Origin: Exiguobacterium profundum
Lineage (GTDB): Bacteria > Bacillota > Bacilli > Exiguobacteriales > Exiguobacteriaceae
DNA: 64,000 bases
Reading direction: 5' to 3'
NCBI RefSeq assembly: GCF_001909285.1
Contig: NZ_MRSV01000001.1
Span: forward strand, 2,250,556 to 2,314,555
Position numbers and translations under genes: made by a program. Under the pieces are notes generated by a model, which saw only the letters and a list, made by a program, of their open reading frames with translations, did no database searches and was not told the DNA's origin. The stretch's first letter is position 1. Each line of letters starts with the position of its first letter. Positions 28,277 to 36,650 of the stretch are shown here, one piece after another.

Positions 28277-28837
28277 TTAATTTTTTGTGTTACGCTTCCA
28301 AAATTCTATCCATTTACGATATTCCGATAATGTTTTGTTAATTTGATTAATCGACTTCTCATCGTGCAACCCACTATCACCAATCTTTTCTTTACAATGC
28401 GTGATGAAAATTTCATTTCCCGGTAAAACATTTGCACGATTTGTGGCAAATACTTGTCGGAGATGGATTTGGCATCTGGCGGTTCCAAGTATGCCAGGCG
28501 AGGCCCCGGCGATCATGACCGGTTTATCCCGAAGTGGCGTCCCTGGCTCGAGCGAAAGCCAGTCGATCGCATTCTTTAGGACGCCCGGGATGCTATGGTT
28601 ATATTCGGGGGTGACAATCAATAATCCATCAGCTTCCCGAACGACTTGCTTCAAAGTAGCCACAACCTCTGGTTCATCTGGATCAATCAAATCATCATTG
28701 AACAGTGGAAGTTCGATGGAGACGACTTCAATGTCGAAATCATCTTGAGCCAGTTCAATGATCGAATGCAAAAGAGCGGTATTAAAAGATTTCTTTCGAA
28801 GACTTCCTGACATAGCGATTAACTTATACTTTTCCAT
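28277..28837 (-). CDS. NADPH-dependent FMN reductase family protein
   Basis: A 186-residue flavodoxin-fold reductase (quinone, azo or chromate reductase group). The FMN-phosphate loop is SGSLRKKSFNTALL (10-23) and the isoalloxazine segment is TPEYNHSIPGVLKNAIDW. Its ATG lies 14 bases inside the end of the hydrolase gene, with GGAGGTGG as ribosome site. It is the last gene of a three-gene operon (acetyltransferase, hydrolase, reductase), which suggests a small-molecule detoxification theme; substrate unknown. Confidence 0.9.
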   Translation of the reverse strand: MEKYKLIAMSGSLRKKSFNTALLHSIIELAQDDFDIEVVSIELPLFNDDLIDPDEPEVVATLKQVVREADGLLIVTPEYNHSIPGVLKNAIDWLSLEPGTPLRDKPVMIAGASPGILGTARCQIHLRQVFATNRANVLPGNEIFITHCKEKIGDSGLHDEKSINQINKTLSEYRKWIEFWKRNTKN

Positions 28838-29543
28838 GATCCACCTCCTGCATCCATTCGTTCATGATTTTTGCTTCTTCTTCAGGGGATTCCATCATCC
28901 CCATATGACTGAACGGAACGATTGCTTTAGTATGTCGTGACGCACCTAAAAACGCCCGCTCCTCATTCATATTCGGGTCTTTTGAGCCGTAAATGAATAG
29001 GCCGGGGAGGTCAGTCGTTTCGACGGTGTCCACTTCGTCTTCACGATCCCGGATCGCCTGTTGCGCCTTCACGATTCCCTCGACCGTCATCTCATATCCG
29101 ATTGCAATCGCTTGTTGAACGAGCGCCGGGTCGGAATCACTTGAGAAGACATTTGGAATCATTCCGTCAATAAACGGCTCGACCCCTTCTTCGATGACTT
29201 GATGAATGGCACCGTTTCGCTTCTCCCGCGCCGCTTCTGTATCCGCGGCAGCCGTCGAGTGAATCAATACAAATCCTGATATTTCTGTTCCATAGCGACG
29301 CACGAGGTTAGTCGTCACGTAGCCTCCGAAAGAATGCCCACATACAAGGGGACGCTCAAGGCCTCGAAGACGAATTTCTTCGATGACCCAGTCCGCAAAA
29401 TGATCCATCGTTTCCGGCCCCACGTCCGTCCCAGCATGACCGGGTAATGTGAGCGTGTGGACTTCGGCATTCAATAACGGTTCCAATTGTTCAAAGTACT
29501 TTGGAGAACCGCACAACCCATGTAACAATACGAGTGCTTTCAT
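28824..29543 (-). CDS. Alpha/beta hydrolase
   Basis: A 239-residue hydrolase starting MKALVLLHGLCGSPKYFEQL. The oxyanion loop is HGLCG, the nucleophile elbow GHSFGG, the acid is probably in YGSKDPNMNEE, and the histidine in PFSHMGMMESPEE. The ATG overlaps the end of the preceding acetyltransferase gene (ATGA). Family members are esterases or lactonases; the substrate cannot be told. Confidence 0.88.
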   Translation of the reverse strand: MKALVLLHGLCGSPKYFEQLEPLLNAEVHTLTLPGHAGTDVGPETMDHFADWVIEEIRLRGLERPLVCGHSFGGYVTTNLVRRYGTEISGFVLIHSTAAADTEAAREKRNGAIHQVIEEGVEPFIDGMIPNVFSSDSDPALVQQAIAIGYEMTVEGIVKAQQAIRDREDEVDTVETTDLPGLFIYGSKDPNMNEERAFLGASRHTKAIVPFSHMGMMESPEEEAKIMNEWMQEVDHGKV

Positions 29544-30115
29544 ATCATCGAGTGCTCCTTTTCTTCCCATTCTGTTTTGAGTAGCCGATACATAGTCAAA
29601 TCCATGAATCGACCATGGCTATATGCATAATCTTGTAGAAGTCCCTCTTCAATAAATCCCAATTTTTGAACGAGTCGATTCGACCCTTCATTCCCTGGTG
29701 CGACCAACGCAGAGATTCGATGAAACTTGAATTCTTCAAAACCGTATTGAATGACAGCTGAAGCGGCTTCGAAAGCCACCCCTTGTCTCCAATAGTGAGG
29801 GGAAACCTCAAACCCGATTTCGGCGCGATAATATTGGGGCGTCCAATTATGGAATCCAATCGTTCCAACCAATTCATTCGTCATCCGATCGCATATCGCC
29901 CAGCGAATGGCCTTCCCTTGCTGAAATTGATCTTTAAAGTAAGCGATCACGTTCTTCGCCTCATAGACGGCAAGCAACGGGTCCGACCCATAATATCGCA
30001 TCACTTCCTCAGTGGATAGAATGGTATATAGTGCTCTAGCATCACGCGGTTCTAGCTCTCGCAGGATAAACCGGGGCGTAGCGAGCTCAGGAAAACTCCG
30101 TTTTAATCCCCACAT
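29540..30115 (-). CDS. RimJ/RimL-type GNAT acetyltransferase
   Basis: A 191-residue N-acetyltransferase with the typical start (LATPRFILRELEPRDARALY), the acetyl-CoA segment EIGFEVSPHYWRQGVAFEAASAVIQY (residues about 103-128) and NEGSNRLVQKLGFIEEGLLQDY. Members acetylate ribosomal-protein N-termini or small amines. It is the first gene of the operon with the hydrolase and the FMN reductase. Confidence 0.88.
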   Translation of the reverse strand: MWGLKRSFPELATPRFILRELEPRDARALYTILSTEEVMRYYGSDPLLAVYEAKNVIAYFKDQFQQGKAIRWAICDRMTNELVGTIGFHNWTPQYYRAEIGFEVSPHYWRQGVAFEAASAVIQYGFEEFKFHRISALVAPGNEGSNRLVQKLGFIEEGLLQDYAYSHGRFMDLTMYRLLKTEWEEKEHSMI

Positions 30116-30264
30116 GTGGAACCCGCCTTTCCTATTCGTTTCCTCAATTATACTTCTATTTTCCCAAATGTATCGAACTCAACCCTCTGGTACCGTCTCA
30201 AGATGGCGGAAAGCATGTGTTTTTGCTACTATAATCGTAGTATGTCAAACTGAGGGGATACCAT

Positions 30265-30996
30265 ATGTCAAAACAACTCTTTTATTTGAAGCAAGACCGG
30301 GACGTCCAACGCTTCACACTCCATGGTGTGACGTTGGCGGATGTAACAGAAGCGCTTTCCGTGACGAGACCGATGATTATTTGTCGAACGGATATCAAAG
30401 GGATGAGACAATCCTCGAGGTCGCGTTTTCGTTATATTGAAGCGCATGAACTATCTTCGTTCTCGTCTAAGTATTTGAATAACCAAACAACATTCACAGC
30501 GATCGATTTTCCGGACTACAACACGCTCGAAACTCTGTCCGATCATGAAATTGCAGAAATCTTGTTTTTAAGTCATATGGAACGCGGAATCAAGAAGCCG
30601 TTCTTGGATTCGCTCGATAATGAGATTGTGTTCTTCAATGAAGCAAACGATCGACATAGCAGTCTTTATATTCGCGATTGGTCGACAATCAATCGTTTCG
30701 TTCAAAACATGTTGCAAAGTAAGCTTGATCGTGATATTCGTAACATCAGTTTTGTTCCGATTCCACTTCCTGTCATTGATGAATTACTCGAGTTGGCACC
30801 TCAAGGTCTGATCATCGATTTCGATCATACGAAACGCAGTTTGTTCAATCGCCAAATCGTCATCTCATTCTATGTAGCGGGTCGCTATGAAGACATGTCC
30901 GTTCTTGAAGAGGACTTCGATGCGAAGAAAGAATCCATCGCCTTAAAAGGACAGTTGTTGTATCGCCGTCGTACATGGCAGATTGAGCGATTATAA
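30265..30996 (+). CDS. Hypothetical protein (243 aa), no recognised family
   Basis: GAGGGG is seven bases before the ATG, and a TATAAT -10 lies at 30230-30235. The product is soluble, without signal or membrane segments, rich in Ile/Phe/Asp and with alternating charged stretches (SKYLNNQTTFTAIDFPDYNT, LSHMERGIKKPFLDSLDNEI). Codon use matches its neighbours and it has its own terminator, so it is a real gene. It may be a mixed alpha/beta protein with repeat-like halves, but I cannot assign function. Candidate lineage-specific gene. Confidence 0.75.
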   Translation: MSKQLFYLKQDRDVQRFTLHGVTLADVTEALSVTRPMIICRTDIKGMRQSSRSRFRYIEAHELSSFSSKYLNNQTTFTAIDFPDYNTLETLSDHEIAEILFLSHMERGIKKPFLDSLDNEIVFFNEANDRHSSLYIRDWSTINRFVQNMLQSKLDRDIRNISFVPIPLPVIDELLELAPQGLIIDFDHTKRSLFNRQIVISFYVAGRYEDMSVLEEDFDAKKESIALKGQLLYRRRTWQIERL

Positions 30997-31021
30997 GGTC
31001 ATACATGTAACCAATGGATGC

Positions 31022-31048
31022 GAACCTCTGAAAACGGGGTTCTTTTTT
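31022..31048 (+). terminator. Intrinsic terminator
   Basis: Stem GAACCTC/GGGGTTC (one G-U pair) with a 7-base loop and six T residues, 26 bases after the 243-aa gene. Confidence 0.85.
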
Positions 31049-31268
31049 GTTATTTTCAGACCGATTGTTTCAACCTTATTCCTATGCTAGACAGGGTTGA
31101 ACGCTATTCTTAAAAATTGATAACAAATTGTCTTAATTTTTTGTTAAATTAACACTTTTCTTTTTCGAACGAGGCGTTATACTAGGAATAACCTTCTGGA
31201 GGAATGGAAGGCAATATAGAGAAAGCGAGGTGAAAATCTATTCATCACGCGATGGATAGATACACGAA

Positions 31269-31556
31269 ATGGAACAACTGAAAGTACAAGGAGTCTCATC
31301 GTTCACCAAGTTTGCGACGAATGGAAAAATGCTGAAACTTAAAGATGCTCACGCAGGAGAACAGCGCATTTCCCTACAGGATGCGACGGATATTCAAGTC
31401 TCTCTGCTCGACGAAGACCATTCGCGCTTCACTATATTTGGTCACGCTCACCCTTTGGTGGAGCTGATCCTTCCTCACAATTCTTGTGAAGTCCTCTATG
31501 CTTGGTTACTACACAAGATGAAACGACAAAAAATAAAACTCGCTTCGAACGCGTAA
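31269..31556 (+). CDS. Hypothetical protein (95 aa) without an evident ribosome site
   Basis: A soluble protein beginning MEQLKVQGVSSFTKFATNGK, with a beta-rich middle and a basic amphipathic end (LLHKMKRQKIKL). An in-frame TAG lies only 12 bases upstream, so the ATG at 31269 is the earliest start, yet nothing like a Shine-Dalgarno precedes it; a good GAGGTGA sits about 40 bases too far away. The leader begins near a TATACT -10 (about 31177). Its strong terminator supports a real transcript. Start or frame may be affected by a sequence error. Confidence 0.55.
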   Translation: MEQLKVQGVSSFTKFATNGKMLKLKDAHAGEQRISLQDATDIQVSLLDEDHSRFTIFGHAHPLVELILPHNSCEVLYAWLLHKMKRQKIKLASNA

Positions 31557-31600
31557 AAAAATGAGGTCTTGTCTCCATATGGGAGAAAGACCTCATTTTT
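31555..31600. terminator. Bidirectional terminator
   Basis: A long hairpin with arms TGAGGTCTT-g-TCTCC and GGAGA-AAGACCTCA and an A tract on one side and T tract on the other, between the 95-aa gene and the PTS operon. Confidence 0.92.
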
Positions 31601-31604
31601 CACA

Positions 31605-32867
31605 TTATGAGAACAATGAAACGAGCCAACTGACTAGAATGCCCACAATAGCAAAGTCAGAGTCTCCAAACGTCGTACTTTCAAAACCTAAGTTCCCTAA
31701 TAGCGGAAGTAACAAAGCCGGTAAGAAACTAATCAGAATTCCGTTAGCAATCGATCCAAGAATCGCTCCTCGACGTCCACCCGTAGCGTTCCCGAATACT
31801 CCCGCTGTCGCTCCTGTAAAGAAGTGAGGTACGAGACCCGGGACGATGACCGCCAAACCAAACAACGGTAATAGAAACATCGAAAATAATCCAGCGGCAA
31901 AACTTGCAAGAAATCCAATAATGACAGCGTTTGGTGCAAACGGGAAAACTGTCGGACAATCGAGCGCAGGTTTTGCGTTCGGAACCATCTTATCAGCAAT
32001 CCCTTTAAAGGCAGGTACGATTTCGGCAATCAACATGCGAACCCCCGCAAGTACGATATACACGCCCGCTGCAAAAGTAATGGCTTGGATGATAGAGAAG
32101 ACGATATAGTTCGACCCATCTGATAATTCTGTCTCAATGAACGCAGGACCGGCAAAGATTGCGACGACCACGAAGAGTAAGGTCATCGTCAACGAAACTG
32201 CTACCGACGTATCACGTAAAAAACCAAGTTGTTTCGGTACTTGAATCTGCTCGGTTGAATGCTCTTTGTTTCCCGCATATTTTCCGATTGTCCCTGAAAC
32301 AAAGTATCCGAGTGACCCGAAATGTCCAACTGCAAAATCGTCAGAGCCAGTAATTTGACGTACAAAAGGTTGAAGGAGTGCCGGGAATAAGACCATACAG
32401 AGTCCTAGCAATACCGATCCGACGATGATCAATAACGTACCATCGAGTCCTGATACGGATAAAATTGCTGCTAGTAAGCTTGCCATAAATAACGTATGGT
32501 GACCTGTCAAGAAGATGTATTTAAATGGCGTGATACGTGCGAGCACGATATTCATAACCATACCGAACACCATGATCATTGCTGTTTCGACACCAAACGC
32601 ATCTTGCGCAACCGCAACGATCGCTTCGTTGTTCGGAATGACCCCTCGGATACTGAACGCTTCGTCGAACATCTGTCCGAATATGTCGAGTGCCGCAATA
32701 ATGACGCCGGCACCCGCCCCGATAATCACAAACCCCATGATTGTCTTCAATGTACCAGAGACGATTGAAGCAATATCTTTCTTCTGTAGAACGAGCCCAA
32801 TCAAAGCGAACAGTCCAACCAATATGGCAGGTGTCCCCAATATATCTCGCATAATCAAATCAAGCAT
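31605..32867 (-). CDS. Ascorbate-type PTS permease, EIIC component
   Basis: A 420-residue polytopic membrane protein (about ten helices) of the UlaA/SgaT family, which takes up L-ascorbate or a related acid sugar with phosphorylation. Landmarks are MRDILGTPAILVGLFALIGL at the start, TPFKYIFLTGHHTLFMASLL and VPHFFTGATAGVFGNATGGRRGA. It is the last gene of a three-gene operon with EIIB and a PRD regulator. No ascorbate catabolic genes (lactonase, decarboxylase, epimerases) are nearby, so the true substrate is open. Confidence 0.9.
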   Translation of the reverse strand: MLDLIMRDILGTPAILVGLFALIGLVLQKKDIASIVSGTLKTIMGFVIIGAGAGVIIAALDIFGQMFDEAFSIRGVIPNNEAIVAVAQDAFGVETAMIMVFGMVMNIVLARITPFKYIFLTGHHTLFMASLLAAILSVSGLDGTLLIIVGSVLLGLCMVLFPALLQPFVRQITGSDDFAVGHFGSLGYFVSGTIGKYAGNKEHSTEQIQVPKQLGFLRDTSVAVSLTMTLLFVVVAIFAGPAFIETELSDGSNYIVFSIIQAITFAAGVYIVLAGVRMLIAEIVPAFKGIADKMVPNAKPALDCPTVFPFAPNAVIIGFLASFAAGLFSMFLLPLFGLAVIVPGLVPHFFTGATAGVFGNATGGRRGAILGSIANGILISFLPALLLPLLGNLGFESTTFGDSDFAIVGILVSWLVSLFS

Positions 32868-32899
32868 GAGCGTTCCCCCCTAATAAAATTTCATATATC

Positions 32900-33166
32900 T
32901 TAAACTTTTCCATCTAGTTTTGATTTAATTTCTTCAATATTCATCACGTTCTCGAGTGCGACGATTTCTTTTGAACCATCATCTAACGTTCCGATGATAT
33001 CCTGAGCTCCGAGATAAATATCTGCTGGTTCAGTTCGTGCCGTCGCCAGGTCTGTATGAGAGACATCCGCCTCTTTCCCCATTTGTTCGAGTGCTTTTTT
33101 TACGTTCAATTCCATGATAAAGCTCGAGCCTAATCCATTACCGCATACCACTAAAATCTTTTTCAT
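32900..33166 (-). CDS. PTS EIIB component, lactose/ascorbate type
   Basis: An 88-residue cytoplasmic phosphocarrier. The phosphorylated cysteine is Cys8 in ILVVCGNGLGSSF. It starts at the base where the regulator gene stops (one-base overlap) and precedes the EIIC gene, so it delivers phosphate to that permease. Length and loop are those of UlaB/SgaB. Confidence 0.92.
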   Translation of the reverse strand: MKKILVVCGNGLGSSFIMELNVKKALEQMGKEADVSHTDLATARTEPADIYLGAQDIIGTLDDGSKEIVALENVMNIEEIKSKLDGKV

Positions 33167-35187
33167 TATTCTTCCTCCTCTGAATAGCGATTGAGTACCT
33201 CAACAATATCGTCTACTGTGTCTGCTTCTAAAAGAAGTGACACGTCCTGTTCATTTCCTAATAGCTCGGTCAACTGTGCAAGGGCTTTTAAATGAGTCGT
33301 TTGATCGATTGCCGCTAGGACAAAGAAAGCACGAACCGGTTTCTCTCCAGGAAAGAATACAGGTTTTGTTAACTTCAGCACACTCATCCCAAGGTGATTT
33401 ACACCATCTTCCGGCCTCGCATGAGGGATTGCAATTTGTGGCATGAGCACGATATAAGGACCATGTTCTATGACGTTCTCAATCATCGTCTCAACATAAC
33501 GAGATTCGATTGTTCCATTATCAACAAGTGGTTTGGCCGCGAGACGAATGGACTCCTGCCAATCCGATACTTGATCGTCAAGTTGGATTTCTTTTTTTGT
33601 TACGAGTTGATTTAGCACGGGTTGTCCCCCTTTCCATTCATCTTTCATCGGTTCATCTTGTAGCAGATGTTTCAATTCTTTTCTTAGTTGCGCTTCTTGA
33701 TGGATTGTTGCATATTTCTTCACCACTTCGAGAATATCTGCGACTTCCATTCGGGCGACGCTCCCATTTGCGATGAAGCGCTGTTGGATTTGGCGCTTTA
33801 AGGCAAGCTGTTCTAGCCTTGTCGGTAGTGTCGGAACAAGCGTCACGTGTGCTTGTTGTTGAACCGCTAGCGGCAATGGCACCGTCGTAAAAATCAAATC
33901 GACAAGCGGTGCAAACTCCAAGACATCCCGTTGCGAAATTGGTGGCAGAAATACAAAGTCAGGAAATTGATTTTTCAAAATGTGATCGAGCATATGCGAA
34001 ACGCTAATCCCGCTTGGACATACGACAATCGCTTTCATTTTTTCATCTAGATGTTGCCCCTGTTGATGAAGATGGGCCGCAAAATGAAGAGTGAAATACA
34101 TGACTTCTGAACTTGGAATTTTCGTCTGAATTTGGTCTCGAATCGGGTCGAGAGAGCGGTCGACAATTACATTTAGTACACGGTGCTCCTTCATCACATA
34201 TCGTTCCAATTCATCTGACGGCATAATTTCGGTATGGACACGATTGAGCGTCGCTTTCGCATGGAGGACTAGTTTTTCACATAACGCTTCGCGTTCGATT
34301 ACACGTGTACAACTCAAACCTTCAAAGCGCTCAATCACCTCAATCATGATAGACGCAAGATTTTGCTGTACCAGCTCATCCATTTCTTCCGACACTTTTG
34401 AACCACCTTGAATTAACATCATCAATGTCTCCCACAGCTGTGGAACATCTTCAAAATTGTCTCGGATTGATGCATCGACTTTTTCTGTCAACCAGGAATC
34501 GTCATCTTGAACATATGCGTCAGGTGATAACCTAGACCCAATCATCAGAAAATATGCTAATTTTTCACGATGGCTTTCAACAAACTGAAACTGATTCAAG
34601 TTTTCAAAATGTTCAATCTGTCCGATCCGTTCCATAAACTCAACTTGCCAAGAATCGAAACATAAATCGAGTAATTGAGCGAACGTTGACTTCTCAAGCA
34701 ATTGTTCAATTGTTCGGTACACGTATAATGCGACCGTTTGGAGATGACCGTTGAACCGATATCCTTCTTTCCTTGTATAAGAAAAATCAATCCCGAATTG
34801 GGCCGCCTGCTTTTTAACGGTGTTCAAACTTTCTTGGACCGTATACTTGGAAACATCTAATAGGTGCTGAAAATGAAAACTGGATAGAAATTCGACTTGG
34901 GTCATCGCGAATAGCGTGATGACAAGCTCTCGTTCTTCTTCTGACCAGACTAATTCGGCGCGCTCGACTTGCTCGATTAGCGCCTCTGTCACGGTCAATT
35001 CTATTTTTGTTCCGTCCATCTTCAAATTCGATAGTCCGTTTCCGACGAGCCATTCTTGTATACGTTCCAATTCATATTCGACTGTCCGTCGAGAATATGG
35101 AAGCATCATGGTCAAGGTGTCTAGTGTCATTTGCTTTTCATGCAAGATGACATTCAAGATTCGTTTGCTTTTTTCATTCAGTTGCAT
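33166..35187 (-). CDS. PRD-containing transcriptional activator with EIIB and EIIA modules
   Basis: A 673-residue MtlR/UlaR-like regulator. Order: DNA-binding winged helices (about 1-90, starting MQLNEKSKRILNVILHEK), two PTS regulation domains (about 170-380), an EIIB-like domain with Cys near 390 (IVVCPSGISVSHML) and a C-terminal EIIA domain with His near 588 (IAIPHARPEDG). Such proteins activate their operon according to PTS phosphorylation. No separate EIIA gene is present, so the C-terminal EIIA may also phosphorylate the neighbouring EIIB; that is inference. It heads the operon, and a cre site overlaps its promoter region. Confidence 0.9.
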   Translation of the reverse strand: MQLNEKSKRILNVILHEKQMTLDTLTMMLPYSRRTVEYELERIQEWLVGNGLSNLKMDGTKIELTVTEALIEQVERAELVWSEEERELVITLFAMTQVEFLSSFHFQHLLDVSKYTVQESLNTVKKQAAQFGIDFSYTRKEGYRFNGHLQTVALYVYRTIEQLLEKSTFAQLLDLCFDSWQVEFMERIGQIEHFENLNQFQFVESHREKLAYFLMIGSRLSPDAYVQDDDSWLTEKVDASIRDNFEDVPQLWETLMMLIQGGSKVSEEMDELVQQNLASIMIEVIERFEGLSCTRVIEREALCEKLVLHAKATLNRVHTEIMPSDELERYVMKEHRVLNVIVDRSLDPIRDQIQTKIPSSEVMYFTLHFAAHLHQQGQHLDEKMKAIVVCPSGISVSHMLDHILKNQFPDFVFLPPISQRDVLEFAPLVDLIFTTVPLPLAVQQQAHVTLVPTLPTRLEQLALKRQIQQRFIANGSVARMEVADILEVVKKYATIHQEAQLRKELKHLLQDEPMKDEWKGGQPVLNQLVTKKEIQLDDQVSDWQESIRLAAKPLVDNGTIESRYVETMIENVIEHGPYIVLMPQIAIPHARPEDGVNHLGMSVLKLTKPVFFPGEKPVRAFFVLAAIDQTTHLKALAQLTELLGNEQDVSLLLEADTVDDIVEVLNRYSEEEE

Positions 35188-35209
35188 AGTAGAGGCCTCC
35201 TACACCTGT

Positions 35210-35249
35210 AGTATAAAACGAAATCAATCACAAAATGTAAGCGGTTACG
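35210..35249 (-). promoter_or_regulatory. PTS operon promoter region with cre site
   Basis: On the minus strand CGTAACCGCTTACA (35249-35236) matches the cre consensus at 13 of 14 positions. It is followed by a -10 TATACT (35215-35210) and TAGGAGG before the regulator ATG. The cre overlaps the expected -35 zone, predicting CcpA repression. Confidence 0.75.
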
Positions 35250-35300
35250 ACTGACTTTTGGGAACTTCGCCCACAAACTTCTGTCTCTTCATGAATGCAT

Positions 35301-35341
35301 AAAAAAAGAGACGAGTGAATCTTTATATTCATTCGTCTCTT
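35301..35341 (-). terminator. Terminator of the pgpA-PAP2 operon
   Basis: A 15-bp stem (35341-35327 with 35320-35306, one G-U pair), 6-base loop and a T tract at 35307-35301, four bases after the last stop codon. Confidence 0.92.
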
Positions 35342-35345
35342 GCCA

Positions 35346-35537
35346 TTATGAATTCGCAGTGACCGGGTTTCTGCGATAAATCGTCACGCCACCATGCTTG
35401 GCCTCTCCTACTACTTGAAAGAGCCAGCCTTTCTCAATCAAAATGGTTCGAACGGATAAAAAATCTTCGCGTGGCACGTTCACTTCATCCACTTGTTCGT
35501 CCAATAATTGTTGAAATGTCATTTCCCAATCAGTCAT
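35346..35537 (-). CDS. Small hypothetical protein (63 aa)
   Basis: The start ATG 35537 (MTDWEMTFQQLLDEQVDEVN) follows AAGGAG by seven bases and overlaps the end of the preceding gene by eight bases. Soluble, with an acidic helix followed by beta strands (LIEKGWLFQVVGEAKHGGVT). Unknown family; last gene of a four-gene operon with two lipid phosphatases. Confidence 0.6.
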   Translation of the reverse strand: MTDWEMTFQQLLDEQVDEVNVPREDFLSVRTILIEKGWLFQVVGEAKHGGVTIYRRNPVTANS

Positions 35538-36066
35538 GTTGATTCTCCTTACGTAAGTCTTCATCATGCATCCATTCAAATAGACGACGTCCTGATTCTA
35601 AGCGGTCCGCCTTATCCAACAATGCTGTCGGGACGATCCGCGTCGCCTCAATCGACTCATCTCCGGCAAAAACGACTGATTCATTCGTCATCTGTTCAAT
35701 ATACTGAAGCGCGAACAATAAAATCGATTTTTCTGTTTCCAATCCGCTTTCCCGTATCACAACATCAAATGACTCATCTCGTTTATTGTCCACTAGTAAC
35801 GTCCGCCCCCCGTCGAGTAGAGCCAAAGACGGCACAGCATCGACATGAAAAACTTCATATGAACGATAGGTGTGCTCATCACACAGTAAAAGGGGAACAA
35901 AACGACGTCGACCCGTCCATTTCTTTAACTGGAACAAAATTTTCATCGAGGTGAACCATGTCGCCCCTTCTCTATCTTTTTCCACTAATATCGTGGGAAC
36001 TGATGCATCATCAGCTTCTTTCTTTCGAACGAATAACCATTTTGCTACATCTACCACAACGATCAA
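35530..36066 (-). CDS. Hypothetical protein (178 aa) in the lipid-phosphatase operon
   Basis: I place the start at TTG 36066 (MIVVVDVAKWLFVRKKEADD), eight bases after AAGGAGG and overlapping the PAP2 stop (TTGA); the longer ATG frame to 36090 would put the ribosome site inside the coding region. The product is soluble, mixed alpha/beta, with hydrophobic strands (FVPLLLCDEH, SLALLDGGRTLLV, SILLFALQYIEQ). I recognise no family. Confidence 0.6.
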   Translation of the reverse strand: MIVVVDVAKWLFVRKKEADDASVPTILVEKDREGATWFTSMKILFQLKKWTGRRRFVPLLLCDEHTYRSYEVFHVDAVPSLALLDGGRTLLVDNKRDESFDVVIRESGLETEKSILLFALQYIEQMTNESVVFAGDESIEATRIVPTALLDKADRLESGRRLFEWMHDEDLRKENQHD

Positions 36067-36650
36067 ACCGTTCTCCTCCTTATGATCCATTCAGACAATG
36101 CAATCATCGTCAACGCAACGAGCCAACCGCCAAGCACATCACTAAAGTAATGAACGTTTAAGATGACACGGCTGAGCGAGACCGCAAGGACGAGGCACAA
36201 GAGAATGAAGATGACGACTCTCGACTGTTTCTTTCGATACAGTACATAAGCTGTCAATCCATATAGTGCAAGCGATCCTGAGGCATGTCCGCTCGGAAAA
36301 CTGTATGTCGTTGCATCGAGTGATGCATCAATGAGCGGTCGGTCGATTCCGTAGACTAGCTTCAGCACTTGAGTAAACAGAAGTGTCCCGATTCCGACGA
36401 GCGCTAGGCGCCACGCTTCGATACGGTCCCCACGCCAATACCAGAACAACAATCCTAATATGGAGAGTCCCACAATGACTTGTGCACTCCCGAGCTCTGT
36501 CACGTAGGCAAACACTCGATCCGGTAGCGGCTGTAACCATTCATATACGAATGTGTTCATCGGATCGACCGCCCCTAAAACGACAAACACCGACACGATC
36601 ACATATGCGACCGTCCCGGTGATGACCACCATCTGCGGTGTCCACTTCAT
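36063..36650 (-). CDS. PAP2-family phosphatase
   Basis: A 195-residue membrane phosphatase (six helices) with the three PAP2 motifs: KLVYGIDRP, YSFPSGHASG and SRVILNVHYFSD. Members dephosphorylate undecaprenyl pyrophosphate, phosphatidylglycerophosphate or phosphatidate on the outer face. The ATG at 36650 lies eight bases after AAAGGG and overlaps the pgpA stop (TGATG). Co-transcription with a PgpA-like enzyme suggests a phospholipid role; undecaprenyl recycling is the alternative. Confidence 0.9.
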   Translation of the reverse strand: MKWTPQMVVITGTVAYVIVSVFVVLGAVDPMNTFVYEWLQPLPDRVFAYVTELGSAQVIVGLSILGLLFWYWRGDRIEAWRLALVGIGTLLFTQVLKLVYGIDRPLIDASLDATTYSFPSGHASGSLALYGLTAYVLYRKKQSRVVIFILLCLVLAVSLSRVILNVHYFSDVLGGWLVALTMIALSEWIIRRRTV

